NCBI GenBank assembly: GCA_903959175.1
Contig: CAJBVW010000316.1
Location: forward strand, 1 to 38,063
DNA length: 38,063 nucleotides
Direction of reading: 5' to 3'
From: an uncultured Pseudomonadota bacterium
GTDB lineage: Bacteria > Myxococcota_A > UBA796 > SXON01
Part shown: positions 26,719-34,479 of the stretch, one piece after another
Layout of the letters: the number at the start of each line of letters is the position of its first letter
How positions within the stretch are numbered: the stretch's first letter is position 1
Program-made: the position numbers and the translations under genes
Notes under the pieces: generated by a model
The model's database searches: none
What the model saw: the letters and a program-made list of their open reading frames with translations, nothing else
Told to the model about the DNA's origin: nothing

Positions 26719-27453
26719 ATGCGGTCGTTCTTCGCCTACGTACGCGCCGGCTACGACCGCCGCAGCCTCTACGTCCTCGGCTTCCTCGCGGCGTCCTACG
26801 TGATCGTGGCGGTCCTGTTCAACCGCCTCATCGACCTCTCCCGCGGCATGGACTGGCTGCTCGGCGGCATCTGGCTGTTCATGTCGCTCACGCTGGTGTG
26901 GGGCTTCGACCTGCGGCGGGACATCCGGCTCGCCACCGTCGCCTTCTTCGGCGGGTTGGTCATCGAGTGGTGGGGCACCACCACGTCGATCTGGAGCTAC
27001 TACACCGCCGAGCGGCCGCCCATCTGGATCCTCCCCGCGTGGCCCGTCGCGGCGCTCACCATCGAGCGCCTCGCCCTCGTCACCGCGCGCGCCTTCCCAA
27101 CCCGCCTCCCGACCACCCCGCTCTGGTGGCTCGCTCTCCCCGGCTTCGTCGCCTGGATGACGTGGTTCGCGTGGCCCTCTCACGCGGTCCCGTCCTCGGC
27201 CGTCATCTTCGCGATCATGCTCGCCGTGCTCGCCACCTCGACGGATCGCCGGCGGGACCTCGCGATCCTCGTGGCCGGCGCGCTCCTCGGCATCTTCCTC
27301 GAGTACTGGGGAACGAGCCGCTGGTGCTGGCGCTACTACACGAAGGAGGAGCCGCCGTGGGTGGCCGCCGTCGCCCACGGCTTCGCCTCGGTGGCGTTCG
27401 CGCGCGGGGTGTGGGCGGGCGAGCGCATGTGGGCGCGGCTGCGGATAGAGTGA
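26719..27453 (+). CDS. Polytopic membrane protein with internally duplicated E-W/Y-WGT motif
   Basis: A 244-residue protein with about seven or eight hydrophobic helices and no recognised family. Two halves share a motif. VIEWWGTTTSIWSYYTAERPPIW follows helix 3 (residues ~81-102), and FLEYWGTSRWCWRYYTKEEPPWV occurs at ~194-216. Both read E-aromatic-WGT-x5-W-x-YYT-x-E-x-PP-x-W, indicating an internal duplication of a four-helix unit with the conserved loop near one membrane face. The motif bears some likeness to CruF-type carotenoid hydratase membrane proteins (DUF422), but I would not assign that function. It sits between the DUF1499 and beta-propeller lipoprotein genes with gaps of 5 and 4 bp, so it is probably part of the same operon. 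Confidence 0.8.
   Translation: MRSFFAYVRAGYDRRSLYVLGFLAASYVIVAVLFNRLIDLSRGMDWLLGGIWLFMSLTLVWGFDLRRDIRLATVAFFGGLVIEWWGTTTSIWSYYTAERPPIWILPAWPVAALTIERLALVTARAFPTRLPTTPLWWLALPGFVAWMTWFAWPSHAVPSSAVIFAIMLAVLATSTDRRRDLAILVAGALLGIFLEYWGTSRWCWRYYTKEEPPWVAAVAHGFASVAFARGVWAGERMWARLRIE
27446..27451 (+). promoter_or_regulatory. Putative internal -10 box (leaderless) before the propeller lipoprotein gene
   Basis: TAGAGT, six bases (GATCCG) before the ATG at 27458, fits the TANNNT-N6-start pattern. It overlaps the stop codon of the preceding gene, so it would be an intra-operon promoter. Confidence 0.35.
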
Positions 27454-27457
27454 TCCG

Positions 27458-28561
27458 ATGCGCCTCCTCCTCCGCTCGTCGTGCGTGCTCTCGCTCCTCG
27501 CCCTCGCCGCGTGCGAGCAGGAGTACGAAGTCATCCCCAAGCCGGTGGACGTGAACCCCGGTGACATCACCGAGTGCGGCTTCACGCGCGTGGAAGACAC
27601 GAAGTTCTACCGCTACGACTGCAACCCCGTCTTCTCCACCACCGGAGAGGACTGGGCCGACACCATCCGCGGCACCACCTTCCTCGTGACCGAGGTGCTC
27701 GACCACCCGTTCTACCAGCTCTGGTACACGGGCGTGGCGGACGCGAGCGCAGACGGCTTCAGCCTCGGCTACGCCGTCAGCCCCGACGGCACGGAGTGGA
27801 CCCCCAACGAGGCGAACCCGCTCCTCGACGAGCCCGATGACCGCGCCGCCTGGGACGCCGACGCGATGGACGGCATGCAGGTCGTTTGGGACCCCGCCAC
27901 CTCCCAGTACGTGATGCTCTACCAGGGTTACAACCTCGATGGGGACACGGACTGGGGCCTCGGCGTCGCCATCTCCCCAGACGGCCTGGACTGGAAGCGC
28001 ATCGGCTCCAACCCCGTCTTCAACCTCAGCGTCCCCGTCGAGGGCGTCTACTACTGCTGGCCGCTCGGCCTGACCCTCGGTGAGGTCGCCGGGTACACCG
28101 GCTACGTCGCGGGCGCGGGCTCCAGCGGCCACTGCGAAGTGTACCGGATCAACGCCTCGAGCGTGAACAACTGGCAGCCCGACGCGGACGTCGTGTTCCC
28201 CGCCGGCGAGCGCGGCACCTGGGACGACGAGGGCTACGCGTCCATCGCCATCGCCGAGCTCGAAGAGGAGGGCCGGCACATGTTCTACGTCGGCTTCGAC
28301 GATTGGGAGGACCACTCCACCTACCGCTCGGCGATGCACCCCTTCCTCGGGATGGCGACGATGGAGGACGGCGAGTGGGTGCGCGAGCCCTCGCCCATCC
28401 CCATCAACATGACGGAGGACGGCGCCGTGTCCGCCGTGGCCGCGCGCACCGTCGGGACACGCATCCACTTGTGGGTCACCGACGACTACGACGGCATCAG
28501 CGCCGTCGGCTACTTCCTCTACGACCCCGAAGCCGCCGCCCTCGAAGACAGCGCCCGGTGA
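27458..28561 (+). CDS. Lipoprotein with GH43/GH32-like beta-propeller fold
   Basis: A 367-residue protein with signal peptide and lipobox (LALAACE, Cys 19). The mature part shows blade-like strands with the recurring Tyr/Trp pattern of five-bladed glycosidase-type propellers: FYQLWYTGVADASADGFSLGYAVSPDGTEWTP, YVMLYQGYNLDGDTDWGLGVAISPDGLDWKRIGSNPVF, HMFYVGFDDWEDHSTYRSAMH. The phrase SPDG-x-x-W is typical of GH43/GH32/DUF377-related proteins. The catalytic acids of a glycosidase cannot be assigned with confidence, so it may only bind carbohydrate. The stop overlaps the GTG start of the next lipoprotein gene (GTGA at 28558), implying coupled expression. Confidence 0.8.
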   Translation: MRLLLRSSCVLSLLALAACEQEYEVIPKPVDVNPGDITECGFTRVEDTKFYRYDCNPVFSTTGEDWADTIRGTTFLVTEVLDHPFYQLWYTGVADASADGFSLGYAVSPDGTEWTPNEANPLLDEPDDRAAWDADAMDGMQVVWDPATSQYVMLYQGYNLDGDTDWGLGVAISPDGLDWKRIGSNPVFNLSVPVEGVYYCWPLGLTLGEVAGYTGYVAGAGSSGHCEVYRINASSVNNWQPDADVVFPAGERGTWDDEGYASIAIAELEEEGRHMFYVGFDDWEDHSTYRSAMHPFLGMATMEDGEWVREPSPIPINMTEDGAVSAVAARTVGTRIHLWVTDDYDGISAVGYFLYDPEAAALEDSAR

Positions 28562-29757
28562 TCGTCCTCGTCCTCCTCGGCGGCTGCGGCGCCATCGGTC
28601 TCACGGATCGCGAGGGCAAGCCCCCCGGCGAGGTCGAGGACGTCGTGCTCACCATCGAGGGCATCGATCCGTCGTGGGGGCCGCTGGGCGAGGACACCGA
28701 GATCACCATCACCGGGCCCGGCGTCGGCACCGCGACCGACGTGAAGGTCGGGAACACCGAGGGCATCTCGTTCTCCGTGGTGGACGACACCACCCTCCTC
28801 GCGACTGTCCCTGCTTACGACGCCGAGGCCGTGGTCGCCGTGCGCGTCGTGGGGTCCGCCGGCACCGACACCGTGGCAGACGGCTTCACCTACGCGAACG
28901 AGGCCCCGGCCGACACCGACACGGACGTCGACAGCGACACCGACTCCGACGCGGATACCGACGCGGATACCGACACCGACACGAGCGGCCGCGGCAAGAC
29001 CGGCGGCGTCATCCAATTCGGCCTGGTCCAGTACGCGTGCACCGCCTGCTACGACCCGGCGATGCCCGCGCTCTCCGTGGTCGCCACCGGCAAGTTCCAC
29101 GAGCCCACGCGGGACGGTTGGCTCGATTGGCTGCCCGCCGAGGGGGACTGCGTGGACAGCCCCTCGCCCGCCGCCCCGGCCGACACCTTCCTCGACGGTG
29201 GGCGCTGGTTGTACCTCACGTCCGGCAGCCGCTCCGTCGCGATGCAGTCCGACTCGACCAACACCTACACCGCCAGCGACCTCGACGAGGGCGACTTCGT
29301 CCGCAACGCCGCGTACGACGTGTCGCTCGCCAACGGCGGGGACGACCTCGACCCCTTCGACGTGGGTGACGGCCTCCAGACCCCCCAGGCCATCAGCGAG
29401 CTCACCCCGGTCGAGCTCCTCTACACCAACCCCAGCCAGGCCTTCAGCGCGCGCATCGCGAGGAGCGGCCCGAGCTTCACCTGGGGCCCCACCGGCGGCG
29501 GCGGCAGCTTCGTCATCGAGCTCGGCGTCTACAGCGGCAGCAGCGGCGCCCCGCTCGGCTCCGTGGTGTGCCGCGGCACCGACAACGGTAGGATGTCCCT
29601 GCCGTCCAGCGCGCTCTCCGCGTACCCGACGGGCAGCCTCGTCGAGGTCGGCATGTATCGCTACGTGATCGGGTCCTTCGAGCGGCCCGACAACTCCAGC
29701 ACGGTCGAGACCACGGCGCTCTTCGGCGTCATCGGCACCGGGATCCTCACGCCATGA
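28558..29757 (+). CDS. IPT/TIG-domain lipoprotein with Asp/Thr-rich linker
   Basis: A 399-residue protein starting at GTG (VIVLVLLGGCG). The lipoprotein signal is unusually short and lacks positive charges, with Cys at residue 10. Residues ~27-115 form an IPT/TIG beta-sandwich (IEGIDPSWGPLGEDTEITITGPGVG, VVDDTTLLATVPAY, VADGFTYANEAP). A linker of Asp alternating with Thr/Ser/Ala follows (about 118-142), a hallmark of myxobacterial surface lipoproteins. The C-terminal ~250 residues are Ser/Thr/Gly-rich, with four Cys (ACTACY, DCVDS, VVCRG) and no family I recognise. The start overlaps the previous stop (GTGA) and the stop overlaps the next ATG (ATGA). The start could alternatively lie upstream in frame, but that would bury the gene in its neighbour. 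Confidence 0.82.
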   Translation: MIVLVLLGGCGAIGLTDREGKPPGEVEDVVLTIEGIDPSWGPLGEDTEITITGPGVGTATDVKVGNTEGISFSVVDDTTLLATVPAYDAEAVVAVRVVGSAGTDTVADGFTYANEAPADTDTDVDSDTDSDADTDADTDTDTSGRGKTGGVIQFGLVQYACTACYDPAMPALSVVATGKFHEPTRDGWLDWLPAEGDCVDSPSPAAPADTFLDGGRWLYLTSGSRSVAMQSDSTNTYTASDLDEGDFVRNAAYDVSLANGGDDLDPFDVGDGLQTPQAISELTPVELLYTNPSQAFSARIARSGPSFTWGPTGGGGSFVIELGVYSGSSGAPLGSVVCRGTDNGRMSLPSSALSAYPTGSLVEVGMYRYVIGSFERPDNSSTVETTALFGVIGTGILTP

Positions 29758-30023
29758 TCATGTTCCTCCTCCTCGCCTGTGGCGCCGCCGCCGAAAAAGA
29801 GACGTGCGAGCTCCTCTGTGACGACGTGTACCAGACCTGCGAGTACGGCGCCTACCCGAGCTACGAGTCCTGCCTCCAGGGCTGCGCGTACCAGCAGGAG
29901 GAGGGCGCGGACACGCGCGGCCTCCAGAAGTGCATCGCGAACGCCGAGTGCGACACCTTCGCCATCCTCGAGTGCGAGCACAAGTTCGGTCCCGACGCCG
30001 TCGTCCAGGAAGAGGAAGAGTAG
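29754..30023 (+). CDS. Small Cys-rich lipoprotein
   Basis: An 89-residue protein. A minimal lipoprotein signal (MIMFLLLACG, Cys 9) is followed by eight Cys in the order C18-X3-C22, C29, C40-X3-C44, C60, C66, C74, then an acidic tail (VVQEEEE). The two C-X3-C pairs with intervening Tyr (VYQTCEYG, YPSYESC) suggest a disulfide-stapled helical hairpin. Many myxobacteria encode short lipoproteins with this CX3C plan, but their function is unknown. An even Cys count fits four disulfides in the periplasm or at the surface. It is the last gene of the cluster, coupled by an ATGA overlap, and its stop is 9 bp from that of the convergent NUDIX gene. Confidence 0.8.
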   Translation: MIMFLLLACGAAAEKETCELLCDDVYQTCEYGAYPSYESCLQGCAYQQEEGADTRGLQKCIANAECDTFAILECEHKFGPDAVVQEEEE

Positions 30024-30032
30024 GCCCCCGGG

Positions 30033-30422
30033 CTACCCGAGGAGCCCGCGCACCGTCTCCAGGAACGGCACGTCCGCCGGCGCCCACTCCACGGTGCCGA
30101 GGGCGGCCGGCGCGAGCCAGCGCAGCTCCGCGTGGTCCAGCGCCGCGGGCTCCCCGTCGACCAGCGTGCAGGCGAGCGCCACGAGCCGGATGGTGCCGTG
30201 CGCGTAGGCGTGCTCGCTCACGCCCACCGCTGCCCCGACGCGCACGGTGACGCCGAGCTCCTCGCGCAGCTCGCGCACGAGCGCCGTCGCGTCGTCCTCG
30301 CCGTGCTCCAGCTTGCCTCCGGGGAACTCCCACAGCCCCGCCTCGCGCGTCCCGGCGGCGCGCTTCGCCGCGAGCACGCGCCCGTCGCGGATGAGGACGC
30401 CGGCTACGACGCGGATGACCAT
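30033..30422 (-). CDS. mutT: NUDIX hydrolase, MutT-like (8-oxo-dGTP diphosphatase type)
   Basis: A 129-residue stand-alone NUDIX protein: MVIRVVAGVLIRDGRVLAAKRA, then LWEFPGGKLEHGEDDATALVRELREELGV, which contains a complete Nudix box G-x5-E-x7-REL-x-EE-L-G-V. The LWEFPGGK and C-terminal HAELRWLAPAALGTVEWAPAD patterns are those of MutT/CTP-pyrophosphohydrolase enzymes, which remove oxidised or non-canonical nucleoside triphosphates. Length matches MutT. GGAGG lies about 7 bases upstream of the ATG at 30422. The exact nucleotide substrate cannot be read from sequence. It is divergent from the crotonase gene. Confidence 0.92.
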   Translation of the reverse strand: MVIRVVAGVLIRDGRVLAAKRAAGTREAGLWEFPGGKLEHGEDDATALVRELREELGVTVRVGAAVGVSEHAYAHGTIRLVALACTLVDGEPAALDHAELRWLAPAALGTVEWAPADVPFLETVRGLLG

Positions 30423-30552
30423 CCCTGCCTCCGGGCCCCGGAGTACCACGGGGACGGCGTCCGCGGGGGCATGCCGAGGGGGCCGCGCGCTTCCTTCGCG
30501 CGGTTCGCGCTCGGGATCACGACGCGCGGGCCGCTGCGCGATAGCGGAACCC

Positions 30553-31323
30553 ATGGCGTCCGTCACCGTCGAGTACACCACCCCCGAAGGTACCCCCACC
30601 GTCGCCGTGCTCCGGCTGGACGACGGCAAGGCCAACGCCTTCAACCCCGCCTCCCTGGCCGCGATCTCCGCCGCGCTCGACGAGATCGACGCGAGCGGCG
30701 CCCACGCCCTGGTCATCGCGGGCCGCGCCGGGTTCTTCTCGGGCGGCCTCGACCTGAAGGCGCTCCCGCACCTGCCGACCGTCGAGAAGCGCGCTGTGCT
30801 CTCGCTCTTCGGGGAGGTGCTCCTCCGCGTCTTCACCTCGCGCGTACCGACGGTCGCCGCGGTCACCGGCCACGCCATCGCCGGCGGCGCGCTGCTCGCC
30901 CTCGCGACGGACGTGCGCTTCGGCGCCGACCTCCCCGCCCGCTTCGGCGTCACCGAGGTCGCCATCGGCCTCCCGGTCCCGAGCTTCGGCCTGCTCCTCG
31001 CCCGCGCGGCGCTGGCGCCCCCGGCCCTCGTCGAGATCGCGCTGCACGCCCGCGTGCTCACCCTCCGCGAGGCCCACGGCCGCGGCGTCTTCTACGGGCT
31101 CTACCCCGAGGACGCCGTGGTGGACGCCGCCACCGCCTACGCGTCCGACCTCGCGCGCCTCCACGGCCCCGCCTACGCCACCACCAAGGGCCTCCTCTGG
31201 GACGCCGAGCTCGCCCGCATCCGCGGCGGCCTCGCGGACGAGGTCGTGCGGTTCATCGAGCTGTTCGAGTCCCGCTTCCCCGTCGCCGCCGTGGTGGCGC
31301 CCGAGGGCTCCGGCCCGGGATGA
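30553..31323 (+). CDS. Enoyl-CoA hydratase/isomerase (crotonase) family protein
   Basis: A 256-residue crotonase-fold protein acting on acyl-CoA thioesters. The oxyanion-hole segments are GRAGFFSGGLDLKAL and TGHAIAGGALLALATD. A Glu occurs at both usual catalytic positions (TEVAIGLPVPSF and ALVEIALHARVLTLREA), so hydratase activity is possible. However, the usual GLIPGAGG loop is replaced by GLPVPSFG, so the reaction is uncertain. Length is normal. The frame is open upstream, antisense to the NUDIX gene, and the ATG at 30553 is where crotonase similarity begins. The stop overlaps the ATG of the following membrane-protein gene (ATGA at 31320), so the two are co-expressed although no shared pathway is evident. 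Confidence 0.92.
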   Translation: MASVTVEYTTPEGTPTVAVLRLDDGKANAFNPASLAAISAALDEIDASGAHALVIAGRAGFFSGGLDLKALPHLPTVEKRAVLSLFGEVLLRVFTSRVPTVAAVTGHAIAGGALLALATDVRFGADLPARFGVTEVAIGLPVPSFGLLLARAALAPPALVEIALHARVLTLREAHGRGVFYGLYPEDAVVDAATAYASDLARLHGPAYATTKGLLWDAELARIRGGLADEVVRFIELFESRFPVAAVVAPEGSGPG

Positions 31324-33494
31324 TCGACGGGTTCGCGCACGAGCCCCCGGGTCGGCGCCGCCTCCTCCAGCTCCTCACGTGGACGTGGTGCCTGCCCACC
31401 ACGCTCGTCGGGCTCGTGGCGGGGCTGTTCACCGTGGGCGTGCTCGGCGGCCGCGCGACGCCCTTCCGCGGCGCGACCGTCGTGCGTTCGCCGCGCCTCC
31501 GCACCCTCGGCGCCGTCTGCCTCGGCCCGGTCATCCTCGCCCCGGACACCGCCACCCCCGAGCTCGTCGCCCACGAGTGGGGGCACTTCCGGCAGCACCT
31601 CCGCCTCGGGCCGGCCTACCTCCTCGTCGTCGGCGTCCCGAGCCTCACCCACGCGGTCTGGCACCGGCTCGGCGGCGGCGGCTTCCCCGACTACTTCCAC
31701 TTCTGGACCGAGGCCTGGGCCGACCACCTCGGCGGCGTCTACGCGCGCCACGCCCACCTCCACCCGCGGTGGACCGGCTACGCGCTCGGCCCCGTCCTCA
31801 CCCTCGTGTGCGGCGCCCTCACCCTCCGCGCCTTCGGCCACGTCCTCGCCTTCCCGTTCACGGACGCGGACGCCCTCGTCGACGTCGCGTGGGCCCGCTT
31901 CCCCCTCCGCGACCAGCTCCTCGTGCCGCTCACCGGCGGCCTCGGCGGCGACAACGCTAACTTCTGGCGGCCCGCCGCGATGGTCCAGTTCTGGGCGTTG
32001 CGCCACCTCTTCGGGGAGGTGCCTGCCGGGTGGCACGCGTGGAGCCTCCTCCTCCACGTGGTCGCGTCGGTGCTCGCGGGGCTCGTGGTCGAGGCGCTCG
32101 GGGCGGCTTCTCGGGGCGGCGCCCCCACCGCCCGGGATCGCGCCGTGGCCCTCCTCGCGGCGGCGCTCTTCGCCGCGCACCCCCTCGCCGAGGAGATCGT
32201 CCCGGCCACCGCCCGCAACCTCGACCTCCTGCTCGCCGTCGGCTCCTTCGGCGCGCTCCTCGCGTTGCTGCGCGCGCTCACGACGCACGGCCCCGCGCAA
32301 CGCTTGTGGCGTCTCGTGTTCTTCGCCTCCGCGGCCCTCGCCCTCGGCGCGAAGGAGGCCGGTATCCTCCTCCTCCCCACCTGCGTCGCGTGGATCGTGC
32401 TCCTCGACGGCCGGCCCCTCCGCGAGGGCTGGCCCCTCCGGCTCCGCGCCATGCTCCGCCACCTCGGCCCCTTCGCCGCCTTCTCCCTGGTGTTCCTCGC
32501 TGTGCGCGCGCGTGTGCTCCACGGCGTCGGCGGCTACCACGACGCCGACGCCCTCGCCGACACCAACCTCCTCGGCTTCGCCCTCCAGCGCGCCTTCGTC
32601 GAGCCGCTGTTCTCCTCGCTCTCCGGCCGCCTCGCCCCCCTCGCTGGCGCCCCGGGCGTCGTCTTCGCGTTCGCGCTCTGGGGCGTGCTCCTCGCGACGT
32701 TGCGGCGGGACGCACGGTTAGTTGGCATGTTGGCTGCGGTCTATCTCCCGTGGATCTTCCTCCTCGGCGTCACCGGTACCTACAGCCGGCGCGTCCTCTA
32801 CGTGCCGTCGATCGCCATGGCCGCGGTGGTGGCGCTCGCGGGGGTGTCGGCGGTCTTCTCCTGGGGCGGGGCTCCGCCCCGCAACGCCCGGATGCACGCG
32901 GGTTCGGGCCCCGGGGCCGTCGCCGGCCGTGTCGCGCTCTCCATCGTGACCGGGTTGCTGTTCGGTGCGTGGCTGCACGGGACGCCCGCGCTGCGGCGCT
33001 ACACCGACTGGGACGCCGTGGGCCGCGCCGACGCCACGTTCCTCCGTCCCGAGGTGTGGGCGCCGATCCCGGCCAACACGACCGTGTGGCTCGTGGACCG
33101 CCCCGCGCGCGTCGACCTCGACCCGCGCCGCTACCGCCTCTGGTCCAAGCGCAAGAGCCTCAACAACGCCGCCACCTCCTACGCGATCGAGGCGTGGGTG
33201 GACGAGCACGTGCCGCGCGGCCTCTCGGTGCGGTCGCTCACGTCGATCCTGCCGGAGGGGCCGCCCGAGGCCTTCCCCGCCGTCGTGGCGTCCGCCGCGG
33301 GCGTCGTCCGCGTGGCGCGCCCGCCCGTCGCGCGCACGGTGAACGCCGGGAAGGACGTGCTCGTGGCCGAGGAGCCCGGCGGCATCACGCTCAGCGTCGC
33401 GCCCGGCGCGGCGCCGCAGTGGGCGGTCATCTGGGACCCGCGCGGGGCCGCGGCGGTCGCGGTCGGCGCGCCGCTCGGGGAAGGCCGGCCGTAG
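31320..33494 (+). CDS. Membrane protein: HEWGH zincin-like domain fused to GT-C glycosyltransferase-like domain
   Basis: A 724-residue protein. Residues ~20-150 resemble a family with HExGHxxQ-type motif: LGAVCLGPVILAPD, VAHEWGHFRQHLRLGPAYLLVVGVPSL (H85, E86, H89) and FHFWTEAWADHLGGV, where E131 or D135 could complete a metal site. From ~155 the protein looks like a GT-C enzyme of the TMTC/PMT kind: a first TM, the acidic loop FTDADALVDVAW, NFWRPAAMVQFWALRHLFG, GWHAWSLLLHVV and AALFAAHPLAEEIVPATARNLDLL, then about eight more TM helices and a soluble C-terminal tail (~560-724). GT-C enzymes transfer sugars from lipid-linked donors. A palindromic low-complexity patch (SWGGAPPRN, 32863-32890) sits between TM helices. 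The ATGA overlap couples it to the crotonase. Confidence 0.78.
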   Translation: MIDGFAHEPPGRRRLLQLLTWTWCLPTTLVGLVAGLFTVGVLGGRATPFRGATVVRSPRLRTLGAVCLGPVILAPDTATPELVAHEWGHFRQHLRLGPAYLLVVGVPSLTHAVWHRLGGGGFPDYFHFWTEAWADHLGGVYARHAHLHPRWTGYALGPVLTLVCGALTLRAFGHVLAFPFTDADALVDVAWARFPLRDQLLVPLTGGLGGDNANFWRPAAMVQFWALRHLFGEVPAGWHAWSLLLHVVASVLAGLVVEALGAASRGGAPTARDRAVALLAAALFAAHPLAEEIVPATARNLDLLLAVGSFGALLALLRALTTHGPAQRLWRLVFFASAALALGAKEAGILLLPTCVAWIVLLDGRPLREGWPLRLRAMLRHLGPFAAFSLVFLAVRARVLHGVGGYHDADALADTNLLGFALQRAFVEPLFSSLSGRLAPLAGAPGVVFAFALWGVLLATLRRDARLVGMLAAVYLPWIFLLGVTGTYSRRVLYVPSIAMAAVVALAGVSAVFSWGGAPPRNARMHAGSGPGAVAGRVALSIVTGLLFGAWLHGTPALRRYTDWDAVGRADATFLRPEVWAPIPANTTVWLVDRPARVDLDPRRYRLWSKRKSLNNAATSYAIEAWVDEHVPRGLSVRSLTSILPEGPPEAFPAVVASAAGVVRVARPPVARTVNAGKDVLVAEEPGGITLSVAPGAAPQWAVIWDPRGAAAVAVGAPLGEGRP
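32863..32889 (+). repeat. Palindromic G/C element inside the HEWGH/GT-C gene
   Basis: GGGGCGG-GGCT-CCGCCCC followed by GCAACGCCC. The stem-loop plus the identical GCAACGCCC tail matches the arrangement inserted in metH at 19620-19649. It encodes a Pro/Gly-rich inter-helix loop in frame. Confidence 0.5.
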
Positions 33495-33497
33495 GAC

Positions 33498-33543
33498 GGG
33501 GGCGCGCGCGGGATCTTTGTGGGGGCGCGCGCCGGATCTTCGC
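33498..33543 (+). repeat. 23-bp tandem duplication
   Basis: Two adjacent 23-bp units (33498-33520 and 33521-33543) beginning GGGGGCGCGCGC and containing GGATCTT are identical at 20 of 23 positions. A further G5 follows. They lie in the 150-bp gap between the GT-C gene and the next gene. No promoter or ORF is evident in them. Confidence 0.75.
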
Positions 33544-33644
33544 GGGGGCTCGGCCGGAGCGGAGCGCGCTCGACGGGCGGCGGACGCGGGCCCGCTGCCG
33601 ACGCAGCGCTTGCCGAACCGCACGTCCCCACGCTATTGGTCGGC

Positions 33645-34388
33645 ATGTCCTCGGTATCCGCGTTGTTCGGAGCAGCGACGCGGCTCGCGAACGCCGGCCG
33701 GCGGGGTGACGTCGCGCCCTCCGTCCCGGTCGACAGCGGCGCCGAGGGCCTCCCCGCCGACACCACGATGCTCATCGGCGGCGACGATCCCGCGCTCGCC
33801 GACGATCCCGTGCTCGTCGGCTGGCTCGCCCGCATGGTCGCGGCGGTCTCCGGCACGACCGCGCTCGACCTCTCCGCGCCCGGCCGCCTCGGCGGCGCCC
33901 CCGCGTGGCCGATCCTCACCGAGGGCGGGGGCCACTTCGACGCCGCCGCGCTAGCCGGGGCGATCCCGCGCGGCACCGCGTGGCTGGTGGCGACGCGCCC
34001 GGAGCGCTTCTTCGCCCAGGCCGCCACCCGCCTCGACGCCCGCGGCGACGCCCGCGGCGCCGACTGGGCCGCCCGCCTGCGCGCCCCGACGGGCAACCTC
34101 GCGCTCCTCGGGCGCGTCGTCCGCACCTTCGCCATCGCGCTCCACGTCGGCGAGCCCCACACGGGCGCCGGCTCCGCGCTGCGCCTGCGCGTGACCTGCC
34201 CCGACGACATGACCGCGCGCCAGGCCCTCGTCGCGCTGCACGGCTGGCGCGTCCGCCGCGGCCTCGCCGAGTCCCCCGAGGGCGCCGTTTTCCGCGCGTC
34301 GGACCTCGTCCGTGACGGCCAGCGCGCCGAGCTCCTGCTGCCGGGCGCGCTCGACACGCTCACGCGGCTGTTCGGGGTGCGGGGGTAG
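33645..34388 (+). CDS. Protein of unknown function
   Basis: A 247-residue, Ala/Arg/Leu-rich soluble protein that I do not recognise. No signal peptide or TM helix is evident. It is probably alpha/beta: TTMLIGGDDPALADDPVLVGWLARMVAAV, GTTALDLSAPG, GTAWLVATRPERFFAQAATRLDARG, GNLALLGRVVRTFAIALHVG, SALRLRVTCPDDMTARQALVALHGW. The segment LRLRVTCPDDMTARQAL resembles a strand-plus-helix domain, but no catalytic motif stands out. Coding status is supported by strong G/C third-position bias and by the lack of a better ORF. The frame is open upstream to 33519 through the tandem duplication; the ATG at 33645 is preferred because the upstream part is low-complexity. It is convergent with the dehydrogenase pair. 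Confidence 0.65.
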   Translation: MSSVSALFGAATRLANAGRRGDVAPSVPVDSGAEGLPADTTMLIGGDDPALADDPVLVGWLARMVAAVSGTTALDLSAPGRLGGAPAWPILTEGGGHFDAAALAGAIPRGTAWLVATRPERFFAQAATRLDARGDARGADWAARLRAPTGNLALLGRVVRTFAIALHVGEPHTGAGSALRLRVTCPDDMTARQALVALHGWRVRRGLAESPEGAVFRASDLVRDGQRAELLLPGALDTLTRLFGVRG

Positions 34389-34458
34389 GGGACCTCCGCC
34401 GGCTCCCCCCATGGGCCCGCTACCGCGCGCTCCGCTGAACCGGCGCGTCACGCCTCCC

Positions 34459-34472
34459 GCGGCTTCCGCCGC
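34459..34472. terminator. Small hairpin between convergent genes
   Basis: GCGGC-TTCC-GCCGC is a 5-bp GC stem with a TTCC loop, 7 bp from the stop of the dehydrogenase gene on the minus strand. It is a weak terminator candidate. Confidence 0.25.
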
Positions 34473-34479
34473 CCGCGTC

